In this document: one piece after another, positions 34,740 through 43,872 of the stretch
Layout: every line of letters begins with the position of its first letter
Numbering within the stretch: position 1 is the first letter of the stretch
Origin: Oscillospiraceae bacterium
GTDB taxonomy: Bacteria > Bacillota > Clostridia > Oscillospirales > CAG-272
Length of the DNA: 63,379 nucleotides
Assembly: GCA_015064885.1 (NCBI GenBank)
Contig: SVRJ01000009.1
Span: forward strand, 1-63,379
Direction: 5' to 3'
Translations under genes and position numbers: made by a program
Notes under the pieces: generated by a model
Databases searched by the model: none
Told to the model about the DNA's origin: nothing
The model's input: the letters and a program-made list of their open reading frames with translations, nothing else

Positions 34740-36455
34740 ATGGAATACAGATCTCTCTACGAAAAATGGCTTACGCTCGGTTCTGCAGAGGAAAGAGCAG
34801 AGCTTGAAGCCATAAAAGACGATGAAAAAGAAATCAAGCACAGATTTTCCTCATATATCAACTTCGGCACCGGCGGCCTTCGCGGTTTTATGAATGCAGG
34901 CACGAACGCAATGAATCTGCGCACGGTAGCTCTTGCTACCCAGGCTATATGCGATCTTATAGCAGAATGCGGACGCAAGGAGGACGGTATCGTTGTGGGA
35001 TACGACTCGAGAAACAATTCCGAGGCGTTTGCCAAAAAGACAGCAAGTGTTGCGGCGGCTAACGGTGTCAAGACTTATATTTTCGATGCGCTGCGTCCTA
35101 CACCCGAGCTTTCATTCGCTATACGCGAGCTCGGATGTGTTGCCGGTGTAAATATCACGGCATCTCACAACCCGAAGGAATACAACGGATACAAGGCGTA
35201 CTGGGATGACGGTGCGCAGCTCCCTCCGGAGCATGCCGAAACAGTAGCCGAAAGGATGAAGCAGATCGACGTTTTCGAAGGAGTACTCGACTGCGATTTC
35301 GATAAAGCGGTATCCGACGGCAGCATTACCGTTATCGGCAGTGAGCTTGACGAGATCTACATGAAGAACGTTATTGCCGAAAGAATATATCCCGAGGTAG
35401 TGGAAAAGGTTGCGGACGATCTCAGGATCGTTTATACACCGCTCCACGGTGCGGGTCGCATTCTGGTACCCGAGGTTCTCAGGAGAACCGGTATAAAGCA
35501 TATTTACACGGTAGATGAGCAGATGATACCGGACGGAAATTTCCCGACTGTAAAAAAGCCGAACCCCGAAAATGCGGACGTTTTTGCCATAGGCATCGAC
35601 CTTGCAAAAAAGGTTGGAAGCGACCTTGTAATTGCTACAGACCCTGATGCGGACAGAGTAGGAGTTATGATACGCAAAAATGACGGAAGCTTCATAACCA
35701 TCACGGGAAACCAGATGGGTGCTATGCTTCTCGAATATATTCTTTGCGCTTATGAGGAAACGGGAACGATGCCCGTCGCGCCGTATGCGGTAAAAACTAT
35801 CGTTACTACGCCTATTGCGGAAGCTATATGCAAGGCTCACGGAGTTAAGCTTTTTAACGTTCTTACGGGATTTAAATTCATCGGTGAGGTCATAAAAGAA
35901 CAGGAGCGCAAGGATGAGCCCTCTACCTTCGTGTTCGGCTTTGAAGAAAGCTACGGTTACCTCAAGGGCACCTACGCAAGAGATAAAGACTCTGTAGTTG
36001 CGGCTATGCTGATATCCGAGATGACGTGCTTCTATAAGCTTAAGGGACAGAATCTTTACGACGTGCTCTGCGCCCTTTATGACAAATACGGCTATCACCT
36101 CGAAAAGAACGCCGAGCTTGTTTTCGCCGGCCATGACGGTTCGGAAAAAATGTCTGCTATAATGCAGAAGCTCAGAAACGCTCCGCCCGAAAGCCTTGGC
36201 GGAAAGAGAATAGTACAGATATCCGACTATCTCACAAAGAAAACGACAGATCTTCTGAGTGGAAAGGTCACACCTACCGATCTGCCCGTATCAAACGTGC
36301 TCTATTTTGTCCTTGAGGGTGACGACATTGTAGTTATCCGCCCTTCGGGAACAGAGCCCAAAATCAAAATTTACTACCTTCTCAGTGCCTCCTCACACAG
36401 TGAAGCCTACAGTGCTTTTGAAGTGTACAAAAAGGATTTTGAATCACTCGTTTAA
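34740..36455 (+). CDS. Phospho-sugar mutase (phosphoglucomutase/phosphomannomutase)
   Basis: An alpha-D-phosphohexomutase linking glucose-6-P and glucose-1-P (or the mannose pair). The 571 residues carry NFGTGGLRGFMNAG, the phosphoserine loop ITASHNPKEYNGYK, the metal loop TDPDADRVG, the sugar loop FGFEESYGYL and the phosphate loop RPSGTEPKIKIYY. The length and GFEESYG match the PgcA branch rather than GlmM. A perfect terminator follows. Confidence 0.93.
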   Translation: MEYRSLYEKWLTLGSAEERAELEAIKDDEKEIKHRFSSYINFGTGGLRGFMNAGTNAMNLRTVALATQAICDLIAECGRKEDGIVVGYDSRNNSEAFAKKTASVAAANGVKTYIFDALRPTPELSFAIRELGCVAGVNITASHNPKEYNGYKAYWDDGAQLPPEHAETVAERMKQIDVFEGVLDCDFDKAVSDGSITVIGSELDEIYMKNVIAERIYPEVVEKVADDLRIVYTPLHGAGRILVPEVLRRTGIKHIYTVDEQMIPDGNFPTVKKPNPENADVFAIGIDLAKKVGSDLVIATDPDADRVGVMIRKNDGSFITITGNQMGAMLLEYILCAYEETGTMPVAPYAVKTIVTTPIAEAICKAHGVKLFNVLTGFKFIGEVIKEQERKDEPSTFVFGFEESYGYLKGTYARDKDSVVAAMLISEMTCFYKLKGQNLYDVLCALYDKYGYHLEKNAELVFAGHDGSEKMSAIMQKLRNAPPESLGGKRIVQISDYLTKKTTDLLSGKVTPTDLPVSNVLYFVLEGDDIVVIRPSGTEPKIKIYYLLSASSHSEAYSAFEVYKKDFESLV

Positions 36456-36461
36456 TATATA

Positions 36462-36500
36462 AACAAACGGTCTCGGAGCTTTTCCGAGACCGTTTGTTTT
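36462..36500. terminator. Bidirectional terminator, phosphohexomutase / S1 gene
   Basis: A 16-bp perfect stem (36462-36477 with 36483-36498; AACAAACGGTCTCGGA arm) with T-rich ends on both strands at a convergent junction. Confidence 0.9.
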
Positions 36501-36502
36501 AT

Positions 36503-36727
36503 TCAAAGGACTTCGATAACCGCAACGGTATATCTGCCCATTTCATCAACCTTCAGGACCTCTATTCTGACCTGATCGCCCGCCTTGGCATTTTCGTAAA
36601 AGCCGTCCGGCATATTATCTCTGAATGCCATACATATATTAAAATCTCCCGCGTCTACAAAAACACCGTATGGATTTTTATAAGTTACAGACGCATTGCA
36701 AATATCTCCTGCCTTAAGTTCCACCAT
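36503..36727 (-). CDS. S1-type RNA-binding protein
   Basis: A 74-residue single S1/OB domain (MVELKAGDICNASVTYKNPYGVFVDAG...GDQVRIEVLKVDEMGRYTVAV). In Bacillus subtilis the S1 protein YabR directly follows divIC, exactly the position here, so it is the positional equivalent, although it is shorter than YabR and lacks its C-terminal extension. A role in RNA binding is inferred from the fold. It is the last gene of the sporulation-division cluster. Confidence 0.8.
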   Translation of the reverse strand: MVELKAGDICNASVTYKNPYGVFVDAGDFNICMAFRDNMPDGFYENAKAGDQVRIEVLKVDEMGRYTVAVIEVL

Positions 36728-36773
36728 AATATATCACCGTACCTTTCCTTTACTTATATATAATATTTATCTT

Positions 36774-37082
36774 TCACTTTTCGCCGTAATCGTAATAATA
36801 GGTTATTTCCTGCGGAAGGACAAGACCAAGCTCTTCTCTGGCTATACGTATAACGTAGTCTCTGTCAAATTCACATTCCTTTTCATAAAGCAGCTCGTCT
36901 TTCTCAAGTTCAAGCTTTGAGATGATCTCAAGCTTTTTCTTTTGCTCGCTCAGAGCCTCGTTATAATCCATCATCATCTTAGCGGAAATTATAAGCACCG
37001 CTATAATAATAACGAAGGATGCTATCTTTATAAATGCGTTGAAATCCATTTCAAACTTTCTTCTCTGCTTTGTCTTTGACAT
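36774..37082 (-). CDS. divIC: Septum formation protein DivIC/FtsB
   Basis: A 102-residue bitopic protein: basic cytoplasmic start, a membrane helix (about 19-37, IKIASFVIIIAVLIISAKM), then a coiled coil (YNEALSEQKKKLEIISKLELEKDE) and a C-terminal RDYVIRIAREELGLVLPQEI, the hallmark of FtsB/DivIC. It acts in the FtsL-DivIC-DivIB division complex. The start lies inside yabQ (32-base overlap) with GGAGG upstream. Confidence 0.92.
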   Translation of the reverse strand: MSKTKQRRKFEMDFNAFIKIASFVIIIAVLIISAKMMMDYNEALSEQKKKLEIISKLELEKDELLYEKECEFDRDYVIRIAREELGLVLPQEITYYYDYGEK

Positions 37083-37746
37083 ATTTATTCCTCCGCTTTT
37101 CTATCATAAGCTTTTTTGCGTCTTTTTCGTTTTTATCGTTTTCCGGTATAAATCCGTGTCCTGCTTTTTGCAGTATCTCGTGCCTGTATTTTTGACTGTC
37201 GCATGCCAAACGCCTTTTTGCATATATTCTTAAAGCAAACAAATACAAGGCTCTCGCAATGTTTTTTGCGCATTTCAAGGCGCACCTTATCGGTAGCAGC
37301 AATGCGAAGAGAAGATACGAAACGCTTAGCCTCAGTGCAAAAACTATCAGCTCGGAAAACCTTATGACAAGTCTTCCTATACTTATATAATAGCAAACGA
37401 ACCCGAGCACGGATACAAGTATAACTATAAGTCTGAATTTGCCATCGTTGCGGAAGAAAAACAGAATGAGCAAGAGTGCCGTTGCTATCAGCATAAACAG
37501 TATATCCTGAAAAAACAAGATCACCGATTCGTATTTTTTTCTCTTTTCATTTCCACGTGAAATTCTTCCGATAAGAGGATACTCCCTTTTATAGAGCGTT
37601 TCAAAGCTAACACCTGCACCGGGAGACATTCCGAGAATGAGCCTCGCTATTCTGAAAACGTCATATACCGCACCGAGTATCGTACCGCACAAAAATGACT
37701 GGACCGTAAGCAGTAAAAATTCCTTTTGATGATATACGAATATCAT
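37051..37746 (-). CDS. yabQ: Spore cortex protein YabQ
   Basis: A 231-residue membrane protein with the YabQ N-terminus (KEFLLLTVQSFLCGTILGAVYDVFRIARLI), several hydrophobic segments to about residue 150, and a basic C-terminal tail. In Bacillus YabQ sits in the forespore outer membrane and is needed for cortex formation. Its ATG overlaps the yabP stop (4 bases) and its end overlaps divIC. An insertion of about 30 residues around RISRGNEKRKKYES lies between the first and second membrane pairs. Confidence 0.9.
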   Translation of the reverse strand: MIFVYHQKEFLLLTVQSFLCGTILGAVYDVFRIARLILGMSPGAGVSFETLYKREYPLIGRISRGNEKRKKYESVILFFQDILFMLIATALLLILFFFRNDGKFRLIVILVSVLGFVCYYISIGRLVIRFSELIVFALRLSVSYLLFALLLPIRCALKCAKNIARALYLFALRIYAKRRLACDSQKYRHEILQKAGHGFIPENDKNEKDAKKLMIEKRRNKYVKDKAEKKV

Positions 37747-38042
37747 CCGCGTCCCCTCTTGAAAAGGCCTTTCTTTTCTTTTCCGAAGCTGTCGGAATAG
37801 GTAAGGGCACCGATATCACCCTCAAGAGCCACTACACCCGAATCGGTGTCGAGCGCTCCTATCTTTATGTTCTCTCCGTCCACGTACAGATGTCCGCACA
37901 CGGTATCAAGCTCTACGTAGCATCCGTCAAAGCCTATGATATCTCTGACTCCGGTTATCCTCATCTGTTTTCTTGAAACAAGGGTTATATCATGTTCTGT
38001 ATTACCCGCATTTCTTTTTTGGGTCGTTGCACTTTCCGCCAT
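37743..38042 (-). CDS. yabP: Sporulation protein YabP
   Basis: A 99-residue YabP/YqfC-family protein: HDITLVSRKQMRITGVRDIIGFDGCYVELDT...GHLYVDGENIKIGALDTDSGVVALEGDIGAL. YabP and YabQ cooperate in spore cortex formation. AAGGAGG precedes the ATG. The gene is coupled to yabQ by a 4-base overlap. Confidence 0.92.
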   Translation of the reverse strand: MAESATTQKRNAGNTEHDITLVSRKQMRITGVRDIIGFDGCYVELDTVCGHLYVDGENIKIGALDTDSGVVALEGDIGALTYSDSFGKEKKGLFKRGRG

Positions 38043-38118
38043 GCTTCCGCCTCCTTATACGTAAATATATTCTACATAATATATGCACAAGGAATGTGGA
38101 ATATTACACCGAAAAAAA

Positions 38119-38361
38119 TTATTCTATAACCTCGTAAAGGAGTGCGGCATCGTTTTTAGCCGTATATTCCTTTACGTCCTTTACTCTTACCTTCATAAGC
38201 CTCTGACCGAAAGTTATCTCAAGCACGTCACCAACCTTTACGTCATAGGACGCCTTTACGACCCTCCCGTTAACACTTACTCTTGCCGCGTCGCAGGCGT
38301 CGTTGGCGACCGTTCTGCGCTTTATTATTCTGGATACCTTCAAAAATTTATCAAGTCTCAT
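38119..38361 (-). CDS. S4-domain RNA-binding protein (YabO/HslR)
   Basis: An 80-residue S4 protein: MRLDKFLKVSRIIKRRTVANDACDAARVSVNGRVVKASYDVKVGDVLEI. This is the RqcP/YabO family, which in Bacillus works in RqcH-mediated alanine tailing of stalled nascent chains. Position between mazG and yabP is identical to B. subtilis yabO. AGGAA lies upstream of the ATG. Confidence 0.92.
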   Translation of the reverse strand: MRLDKFLKVSRIIKRRTVANDACDAARVSVNGRVVKASYDVKVGDVLEITFGQRLMKVRVKDVKEYTAKNDAALLYEVIE

Positions 38362-38380
38362 ATCTTTTTCCTATCTGAAA

Positions 38381-39190
38381 TCAATTGTGTTTTAGCGTTT
38401 CATATATCTTGTCAAGCTCGTACACGTCAATATCAGCCATGTCACGTCCGCTTTCGGTAACAGCATTTTCAAGACGCTCGAATCTGTCTATAAATTTATT
38501 TGTAGAGCTGTTTAGTGCCTGCTCGGGATCGACGCCGAGCTTTCTTGAAAGAGACGTAAGTGTAAGAAGCACGTCTCCAAGCTCCTCCGCACAATCGTCG
38601 GTACTTCCCTTTGCGATCGCTTCCTTAAGTTCAAGCATCTCCTCGTCAAGCTTTTCGATAACAGACTGAAGGTCGGGAAAATCAAACGTCTTTGCCTTCT
38701 TACCCACCTTCACGCCTCTCATAAGTGCAGGAAGCATAGGGGGAATGGCGCGGAGCTTATCAGTATACGTCTTTCTGCTCTTCTCCTCGCTTTTTATCTT
38801 CTCCCAGTTAACGAGCACCTCACCGCTTCCGCTGACAGAGGTGTCGGCAAATATATGCGGGTGTCTGTGTATGAGCTTTTTACAAATATCGTTTGCGACG
38901 TCGTCTATATTGAAGTTTCCTTCCTCTTCCTCTATTCTCGCATGGAAGACCACCTGCAAAAGAACGTCTCCGAGCTCTTCTCTGAGAAGCTCACGGTTGT
39001 CCGTATCTATCGCCTCGATCACCTCGTACGTTTCCTCTATAAAATCATTTCGTATACTTTTATGTGTCTGTTCTCTGTCCCAAGGACATCCGCACTCGCT
39101 TCTGAGAATGACCATTATATCAACAAGATCGTCAAAATCATACACATCTTGCTTAAGTAATTCTTCTATTTTAAGTTTTACGTCGTTCAT
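38381..39190 (-). CDS. mazG: Nucleoside triphosphate pyrophosphohydrolase MazG
   Basis: An all-alpha NTP pyrophosphatase that hydrolyses (d)NTPs. The 269-residue product has two tandem MazG modules: the first GCPWDREQTHKSIRNDFIEETYEVIEAI...ELGDVLLQVVFHARI with the ExxE12-28ExxD metal motif, the second around LDEEMLELKEAIAKG...EELGDVLLTL. The Bacillus homologue YabN carries an N-terminal methylase domain that is missing here. It starts within the end of the flippase gene (20-base overlap). Confidence 0.95.
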   Translation of the reverse strand: MNDVKLKIEELLKQDVYDFDDLVDIMVILRSECGCPWDREQTHKSIRNDFIEETYEVIEAIDTDNRELLREELGDVLLQVVFHARIEEEEGNFNIDDVANDICKKLIHRHPHIFADTSVSGSGEVLVNWEKIKSEEKSRKTYTDKLRAIPPMLPALMRGVKVGKKAKTFDFPDLQSVIEKLDEEMLELKEAIAKGSTDDCAEELGDVLLTLTSLSRKLGVDPEQALNSSTNKFIDRFERLENAVTESGRDMADIDVYELDKIYETLKHN

Positions 39191-40850
39191 TTTTTACCTC
39201 ATTATATTTATAGTGCTGTTTTGTCAGCTTTAATTTTTCAAGTATTCTGTATATTTTCTCTCCACTCGGAAGCATAAGTATATCATCCCGCAGAAAAGCT
39301 CCCGTTTTAAAAAAGAGCGGTATATAGATGATCAAAGCAATGATTGCGGAAAGCAGAAACGCAACCGTCATTCCAAGTCTATCAGAGAACGTAAAGTAGG
39401 ATACGGCAGATACGATCCCTGAAAGAGCCGCACATACAAGCGGTTTTGTAAAAAGCCGTATGGGGTAGATCTTATTTTCAGTAACCTCTGACAGAAAATA
39501 AAAATTTGCGATCAACACGGTAAGTGAGCAGAGGAACGTGCTCATCGGCGCTCCGAATATATTAAGCGTCGGACTCGATACCAAAAGCATCTCGGAAACA
39601 AGCTTGACACCCGCACCGAGTGCAAGAGAAATTATAGGTTTTGACTGTCTCGCGCAAGACTGTAGCATAGCATTTGTTACTGTTATCAGTCCCGAAAAGA
39701 ATACGGAAGCAGACAGCACTGAAAGCAGCTTGGCCCCTATGGCAATAGCGGATGATCCTCCCGAAAACACTATCGAAAGAATAGGAAAGGACAAAGCACT
39801 CATAAGAAAAACACACGGAAGCGTCATAAAAGCGCAAAGCCTCAGCGACAAGCTGAAAACTCTGTCTCTGTGCTCAGCATCACCAAAGCACTGCGCGGAT
39901 GATACGGCAGGTATAAGCACGAGCGAGATCGGAGTTATAAAAGCCGTTGGAAAGGCAAACAGAGGGAGCGCGAGATTAGTATACGTGCTGTAAAGATTAA
40001 GTGCTGTATACTCATCTATTCCGGCTCTCATAAGAGAATTAGGAATCACAAGCGTGTCGAGCAATGCGGTAAGACTCAGGACCGCAGAACTGAGAGTTAC
40101 GGGAAATGCGGTTTTTATAAGCCTCAGATAAGTGCTTCGTTTCGCATTCGACGTGTGCCTGACGGTACCGCTTCTGTACCTTCTGTCATGCAGCTTTTTT
40201 GCAACGAGAAGATATAGCGAAGAGATCAGAATTCCGAGTGTAAGACCGAATATAGCGTATGCTGAAACTATGTACGGAGGCTTATTCCGCTTCAAAGCCA
40301 AAACAGCTGCTCCCAGACCGAGAAATAATTTTCCTACCGCCTCTATCATCTGTGAAACAGCGGTGGGGGTCATTATACCGTGGCCCTGAAAATACCCTCT
40401 GAAAGCGCCGGAAACGGTAACGAAAAGGACCGCCGGCGAAACCGCCAGAAGGCAGTATTTTGTATTCGGTATTCCGAGAAATTCGGCTATTTCTCCGGAA
40501 AAAGCAAGCATAATTGCTGAGAATATCGCACCGAGTGTACAAAAAAGCCGCACGGCACAGATAAAATCGCTTTTTACACCGAGAGTGTTTTCCTTTGCGA
40601 CATCTTCCGAAATGAGAAGAGATAGTGCGACCGGCAGTCCTGCCGTGGACACCGTCATCAGCAGGCTGTAAAAATGATACGCCGCATTAAAATACCCCAT
40701 CCCCTCTATACCAACGTATTTGATCATGGGGATCTTGAAGAGTGCTCCGACAGCTTTAACAAACAGTGTGGAAAGGGTAAGAACGGCAACTCCCGAAAAG
40801 AAGCCCCCGCTTCCCTTTATCCTATCGATCTTATGCTCTGTTTTCTTCAT
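39171..40850 (-). CDS. SpoVB/YabM-family flippase
   Basis: A 559-residue MVF/MATE-superfamily transporter with about 14 membrane segments, starting GGFFSGVAVLTLSTLFVKAVGALFKIPMIKYVGIEGMGYF, the classic SpoVB/polysaccharide-flippase opening (described here by its parts GGFFSGVAVL and VGIEGMGYFN). It is in the position of Bacillus yabM, upstream of mazG. Such proteins flip lipid-linked peptidoglycan or polysaccharide precursors; SpoVB is needed for cortex synthesis. Which one this is cannot be fixed by sequence alone. Confidence 0.88.
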   Translation of the reverse strand: MKKTEHKIDRIKGSGGFFSGVAVLTLSTLFVKAVGALFKIPMIKYVGIEGMGYFNAAYHFYSLLMTVSTAGLPVALSLLISEDVAKENTLGVKSDFICAVRLFCTLGAIFSAIMLAFSGEIAEFLGIPNTKYCLLAVSPAVLFVTVSGAFRGYFQGHGIMTPTAVSQMIEAVGKLFLGLGAAVLALKRNKPPYIVSAYAIFGLTLGILISSLYLLVAKKLHDRRYRSGTVRHTSNAKRSTYLRLIKTAFPVTLSSAVLSLTALLDTLVIPNSLMRAGIDEYTALNLYSTYTNLALPLFAFPTAFITPISLVLIPAVSSAQCFGDAEHRDRVFSLSLRLCAFMTLPCVFLMSALSFPILSIVFSGGSSAIAIGAKLLSVLSASVFFSGLITVTNAMLQSCARQSKPIISLALGAGVKLVSEMLLVSSPTLNIFGAPMSTFLCSLTVLIANFYFLSEVTENKIYPIRLFTKPLVCAALSGIVSAVSYFTFSDRLGMTVAFLLSAIIALIIYIPLFFKTGAFLRDDILMLPSGEKIYRILEKLKLTKQHYKYNEVKNERRKT

Positions 40851-40926
40851 TTATGTGCGCCTTTCCGATATATCTTCCGCAATTATCGGTATATATTATG
40901 TCGGAGGCACTCCGGGTAGAACGCTA

Positions 40927-41844
40927 TCAGATAAATTCTCTGTAAAGCGAATTTTCGTAAAGATATTTTCTGCTCATCGGCTCGACGCCCTCTATTTCCT
41001 CAAGAATAGCATCGGCAATCGACCTGTATTCTCTTTCGCTTATATTTCCTCTCTTTGAGTGAGGAAGCGCAAGTATCCTTTCAAGATACGGCTTAAGCAT
41101 GTTTATATCATATCCAAGTGTAGAATCTATTATATAATCGCAAGAATCTGCATTCGGCATTATATATTTGTCCTCGTTTCTTCTTACACTCTCCCAAAGG
41201 TAGATCGTAAAATCTGCGGATGCTCCGCGGAAGTTATAGTCTCTGACAAGCCTGCGAAGAAATCTTATATGATTCGGCAAAAAAAGCTTATCATTCACAT
41301 ATATCTCACTTCTCGGGCATATATATATGCTTTTATACGAATCGCTGTTCTTAAACAAAGAGGACACCTCGGAATAAAGGACTTGTATTCCTTCAAAGAT
41401 AAACATATCGTTATCATCCGCATCGATAACGTCCCCTTCTACTCGCTTTCCTGTGAGAAAATCGTATTTCGGAAGAACAACTCTGTCTCCCCTCAGTATC
41501 TTTTCGGCACAATCCGCAAGAAGCCCGGTGTCGATAGTGCTCGGCGAATCGTAATCTATCTCACCGTCCTTGTTCATCAGATCAAGCTTTTCTCTGTCGT
41601 GAAAGAAATCGTCAAGCGATATCACGTGTACTCTTTTTCCGACACCGTTAAGCTTGTTTATCAGAATATTTGCCATAGTGGTCTTCCCCGAGCAGGTTGG
41701 ACCGGTAAGACCTATTATATTTATCCTTTTGTTTTCGGAAATATCTCCCGAAACGCGATCAAGCCGCTCAAAGAAGGATCTCTCACATTCTTGCACGAAT
41801 ATGCGAGCCTCCTCTTCTGTGTAACTGTTTTTTACTGTGATCAT
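40927..41844 (-). CDS. Uridine-kinase-like P-loop kinase
   Basis: A 305-residue phosphoribulokinase/uridine kinase family protein: Walker A GLTGPTCSGKTTMANIL, VISLDDFFHDREKL, YDSPSTID, FIFEGIQVLYSEV. The substrate is probably a nucleoside, but the protein lacks the TGS-containing N-terminal part seen in larger clostridial nucleoside kinases; instead it has a 45-residue helical N-terminus. It follows hemZ by 20 bases in the same direction. AAAGGTG lies seven bases before the ATG. Confidence 0.82.
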   Translation of the reverse strand: MITVKNSYTEEEARIFVQECERSFFERLDRVSGDISENKRINIIGLTGPTCSGKTTMANILINKLNGVGKRVHVISLDDFFHDREKLDLMNKDGEIDYDSPSTIDTGLLADCAEKILRGDRVVLPKYDFLTGKRVEGDVIDADDNDMFIFEGIQVLYSEVSSLFKNSDSYKSIYICPRSEIYVNDKLFLPNHIRFLRRLVRDYNFRGASADFTIYLWESVRRNEDKYIMPNADSCDYIIDSTLGYDINMLKPYLERILALPHSKRGNISEREYRSIADAILEEIEGVEPMSRKYLYENSLYREFI

Positions 41845-41864
41845 ATCAAGGCACCTTTCTTTAA

Positions 41865-43379
41865 TTATTCTTCCGCCCCTATATGCTCCTTATAAAAGTC
41901 TGATACCGTATCTTTAAAATGCTCGTAAGGGTGTTCTCTGTTTTCGGTTTTGAGATACTCATACGGATATTTCGGGTTAAAGAGTCTTATGATCTTAGAG
42001 TCTCCGATATTGGCCGGAACGTACTTTACAAGCTTTGAGACAGCGCCTGCTCCGACGGCAAAAATGCTGTGTATCTCTTCCATCATATATATATTGTATC
42101 TTCCCTCGCACCCCGGCTTTGCAAAGCCGACGTTTTCGTAATTCCCCATAGAGTTTTTCTGTCTGTACATATAATACGGATAGTAGCCGTTAAGGGGCAG
42201 CTGCATCTGTGAATAGTCTATGCTCCTTCCCACGTCTCCGCCACGCATTGAGTAAATATTCGGATTTTTTCTCAAAAGCTCGGCGCTCTTTTTAACGCAG
42301 AAGGTATGTATTGTAATATTCGTCGGATCGAGAGCGATTATTCGGTCAAGGCTGCTTGAGAACATGTCGAAATCATCGCCCGGAAGTCCTGCTATAAGGT
42401 CGGTATTTATATTCTCTATGCCTGAATTTTTTACTATCTCAAACGCTCTGAAAAATTCATCAACTGTATGTCTTCTTCCTATAGCATCGAGAACAGACTG
42501 GTTAAGCGTCTGCGGGTTTACACAAACTCGGGTTATTCCATGATCCTTTGCTATTTTAAGCTTCTCCTCGGTGATCGTATCCGGTCTTCCGCCCTCAAGC
42601 GTAAATTCCTCTATTTCTCTGTTTCCAAGACAAGCGCGTACACACGAGAGGAGATCAAGAAGCTCACTCTCGGAAAGTATGGTGGGAGTTCCTCCTCCTA
42701 TATAGACGCTCTTAACGTTGAGTCCAAGCTCGTCTATCATAGAAAAGGCATCCTTTATCTCGTTTTTGAGTATTTCAAGATATTCGGGAATCAGCGATAA
42801 GAGCTTTTTTGAGGTGTAGCAAACAAACGAGCAGTAATCACATCTTGTAGGGCAGAAAGGAATGGATATATATATACTGCAATCCTTTTTGCCGGGAGTT
42901 CCGATTATTCTCTTCTCAGCAAGAGCTACGTCTACGCTGAGCTCCGCCTTCTTATGGAACAGTCTGTAGTCGCTTACGAGCATCTTCTTTGCCTTGGTCT
43001 TACTGAAGCCCTTCATAAGGAGCTCGCTTGCAACCTTGCTCGGCCTTACACCTGTGAGCATTCCCCAGCTGGATCTGTATCCGCAGTGCTCATTGCATAC
43101 TGCAAGCACTGCGTTTCCGACGGCTATTTTTTTGCTTCTTTTCTTTGTTTTATCCGGAGTATATTCTACAGTGCTGTCTTTGATATACTCCTTATCATTT
43201 ACTTTCAGGACTGCCTTAGCGTAAAATTCGTTTTCCCTCTCCTCGCAATCCACACATATAGAATACGGGCTTTGGTCATCACTGTCCGAAAACTTTTCGC
43301 CCGGGAAAAATATCATACAAAGAGTCTGTACATAATATCTGTTTATGTCTGCACTCTCGTTATTTACCGTTACCTTCAT
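41865..43379 (-). CDS. hemZ: Coproporphyrinogen dehydrogenase HemZ (radical SAM)
   Basis: An oxygen-independent coproporphyrinogen III oxidase-like radical SAM protein. The cluster motif is in IPFCPTRCDYCSF (CxxxCxxC), followed by SVYIGGGTPTILSESEL and GLPGDDFDMF. A 150-residue N-terminal region precedes it, ending in LTGVRPSKVASELL, the feature that separates HemZ from HemN. Length 504 is typical. No other heme genes are near, so the role in tetrapyrrole synthesis rests on family. It lies between dtd and the kinase gene. Confidence 0.92.
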   Translation of the reverse strand: MKVTVNNESADINRYYVQTLCMIFFPGEKFSDSDDQSPYSICVDCEERENEFYAKAVLKVNDKEYIKDSTVEYTPDKTKKRSKKIAVGNAVLAVCNEHCGYRSSWGMLTGVRPSKVASELLMKGFSKTKAKKMLVSDYRLFHKKAELSVDVALAEKRIIGTPGKKDCSIYISIPFCPTRCDYCSFVCYTSKKLLSLIPEYLEILKNEIKDAFSMIDELGLNVKSVYIGGGTPTILSESELLDLLSCVRACLGNREIEEFTLEGGRPDTITEEKLKIAKDHGITRVCVNPQTLNQSVLDAIGRRHTVDEFFRAFEIVKNSGIENINTDLIAGLPGDDFDMFSSSLDRIIALDPTNITIHTFCVKKSAELLRKNPNIYSMRGGDVGRSIDYSQMQLPLNGYYPYYMYRQKNSMGNYENVGFAKPGCEGRYNIYMMEEIHSIFAVGAGAVSKLVKYVPANIGDSKIIRLFNPKYPYEYLKTENREHPYEHFKDTVSDFYKEHIGAEE

Positions 43380-43402
43380 TTGTCTTCTCCAACTAAAACT
43401 TT

Positions 43403-43861
43403 TTACTTCTGCTTAACCAATATCTTGCTGTCTATAACAAGTGTGACAGGTCCGTCGTTTACGATAGTGCATTCCATTTCCGCTCCGAAAATTCCGTTCT
43501 CCACGTGAAGTCCGCACAAGCGGAGAGCGCTTGAAAAGTATTCGTAAAGCTCATTTGCGCGCGCAGGCTCGGCACCTGCGAGATAATTAGGTCGGTTTCC
43601 TTTCTTATAGTCGGCGTTCAGTGTAAAATTCGATACCACGACCGCTGAGCCGCCGACGTCAAGAACAGAAAGATTCATCTTATCGTTTTCATCCTTGAAA
43701 ATGCGCAGCTTCGAGAGCTTTACAGCTAAGGCGTCGGCATGCTTTTCGTCATCTCCGCCCTCTACTCCGAGAAGTATCATAAGTCCCTTATTACATTCAC
43801 CGGTTATTTTTCCGTCCACTCTGACAGTGGCACTGCTCACTCTTTGAACAACTGCTATCAT
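43403..43861 (-). CDS. dtd: D-aminoacyl-tRNA deacylase
   Basis: DTD removes D-amino acids mischarged to tRNA. The 152-residue product has MIAVVQRVSSATVRVDGK at the start, GLMILLGVEGGDD, the SQFTL-equivalent VVSNFTLNADYKKGNRP and the C-terminal GPVTLVID with NDGPVT carrying the Gly-cisPro-type loop variant. The start is the ATG at 43861 with AGGAG five bases ahead; a GTG at 43876 in frame overlaps the relA stop and would put the ribosome binding site inside the gene. The order relA-dtd is common in Firmicutes. Confidence 0.95.
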   Translation of the reverse strand: MIAVVQRVSSATVRVDGKITGECNKGLMILLGVEGGDDEKHADALAVKLSKLRIFKDENDKMNLSVLDVGGSAVVVSNFTLNADYKKGNRPNYLAGAEPARANELYEYFSSALRLCGLHVENGIFGAEMECTIVNDGPVTLVIDSKILVKQK

Positions 43862-43872
43862 ATTTTCTCCTA

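Noticed and set aside
34757-36134. Long minus-strand frames opposite the phosphohexomutase gene
   Set aside because: Antisense shadows of a clear phosphohexomutase; composition is that of reverse-complement coding sequence.
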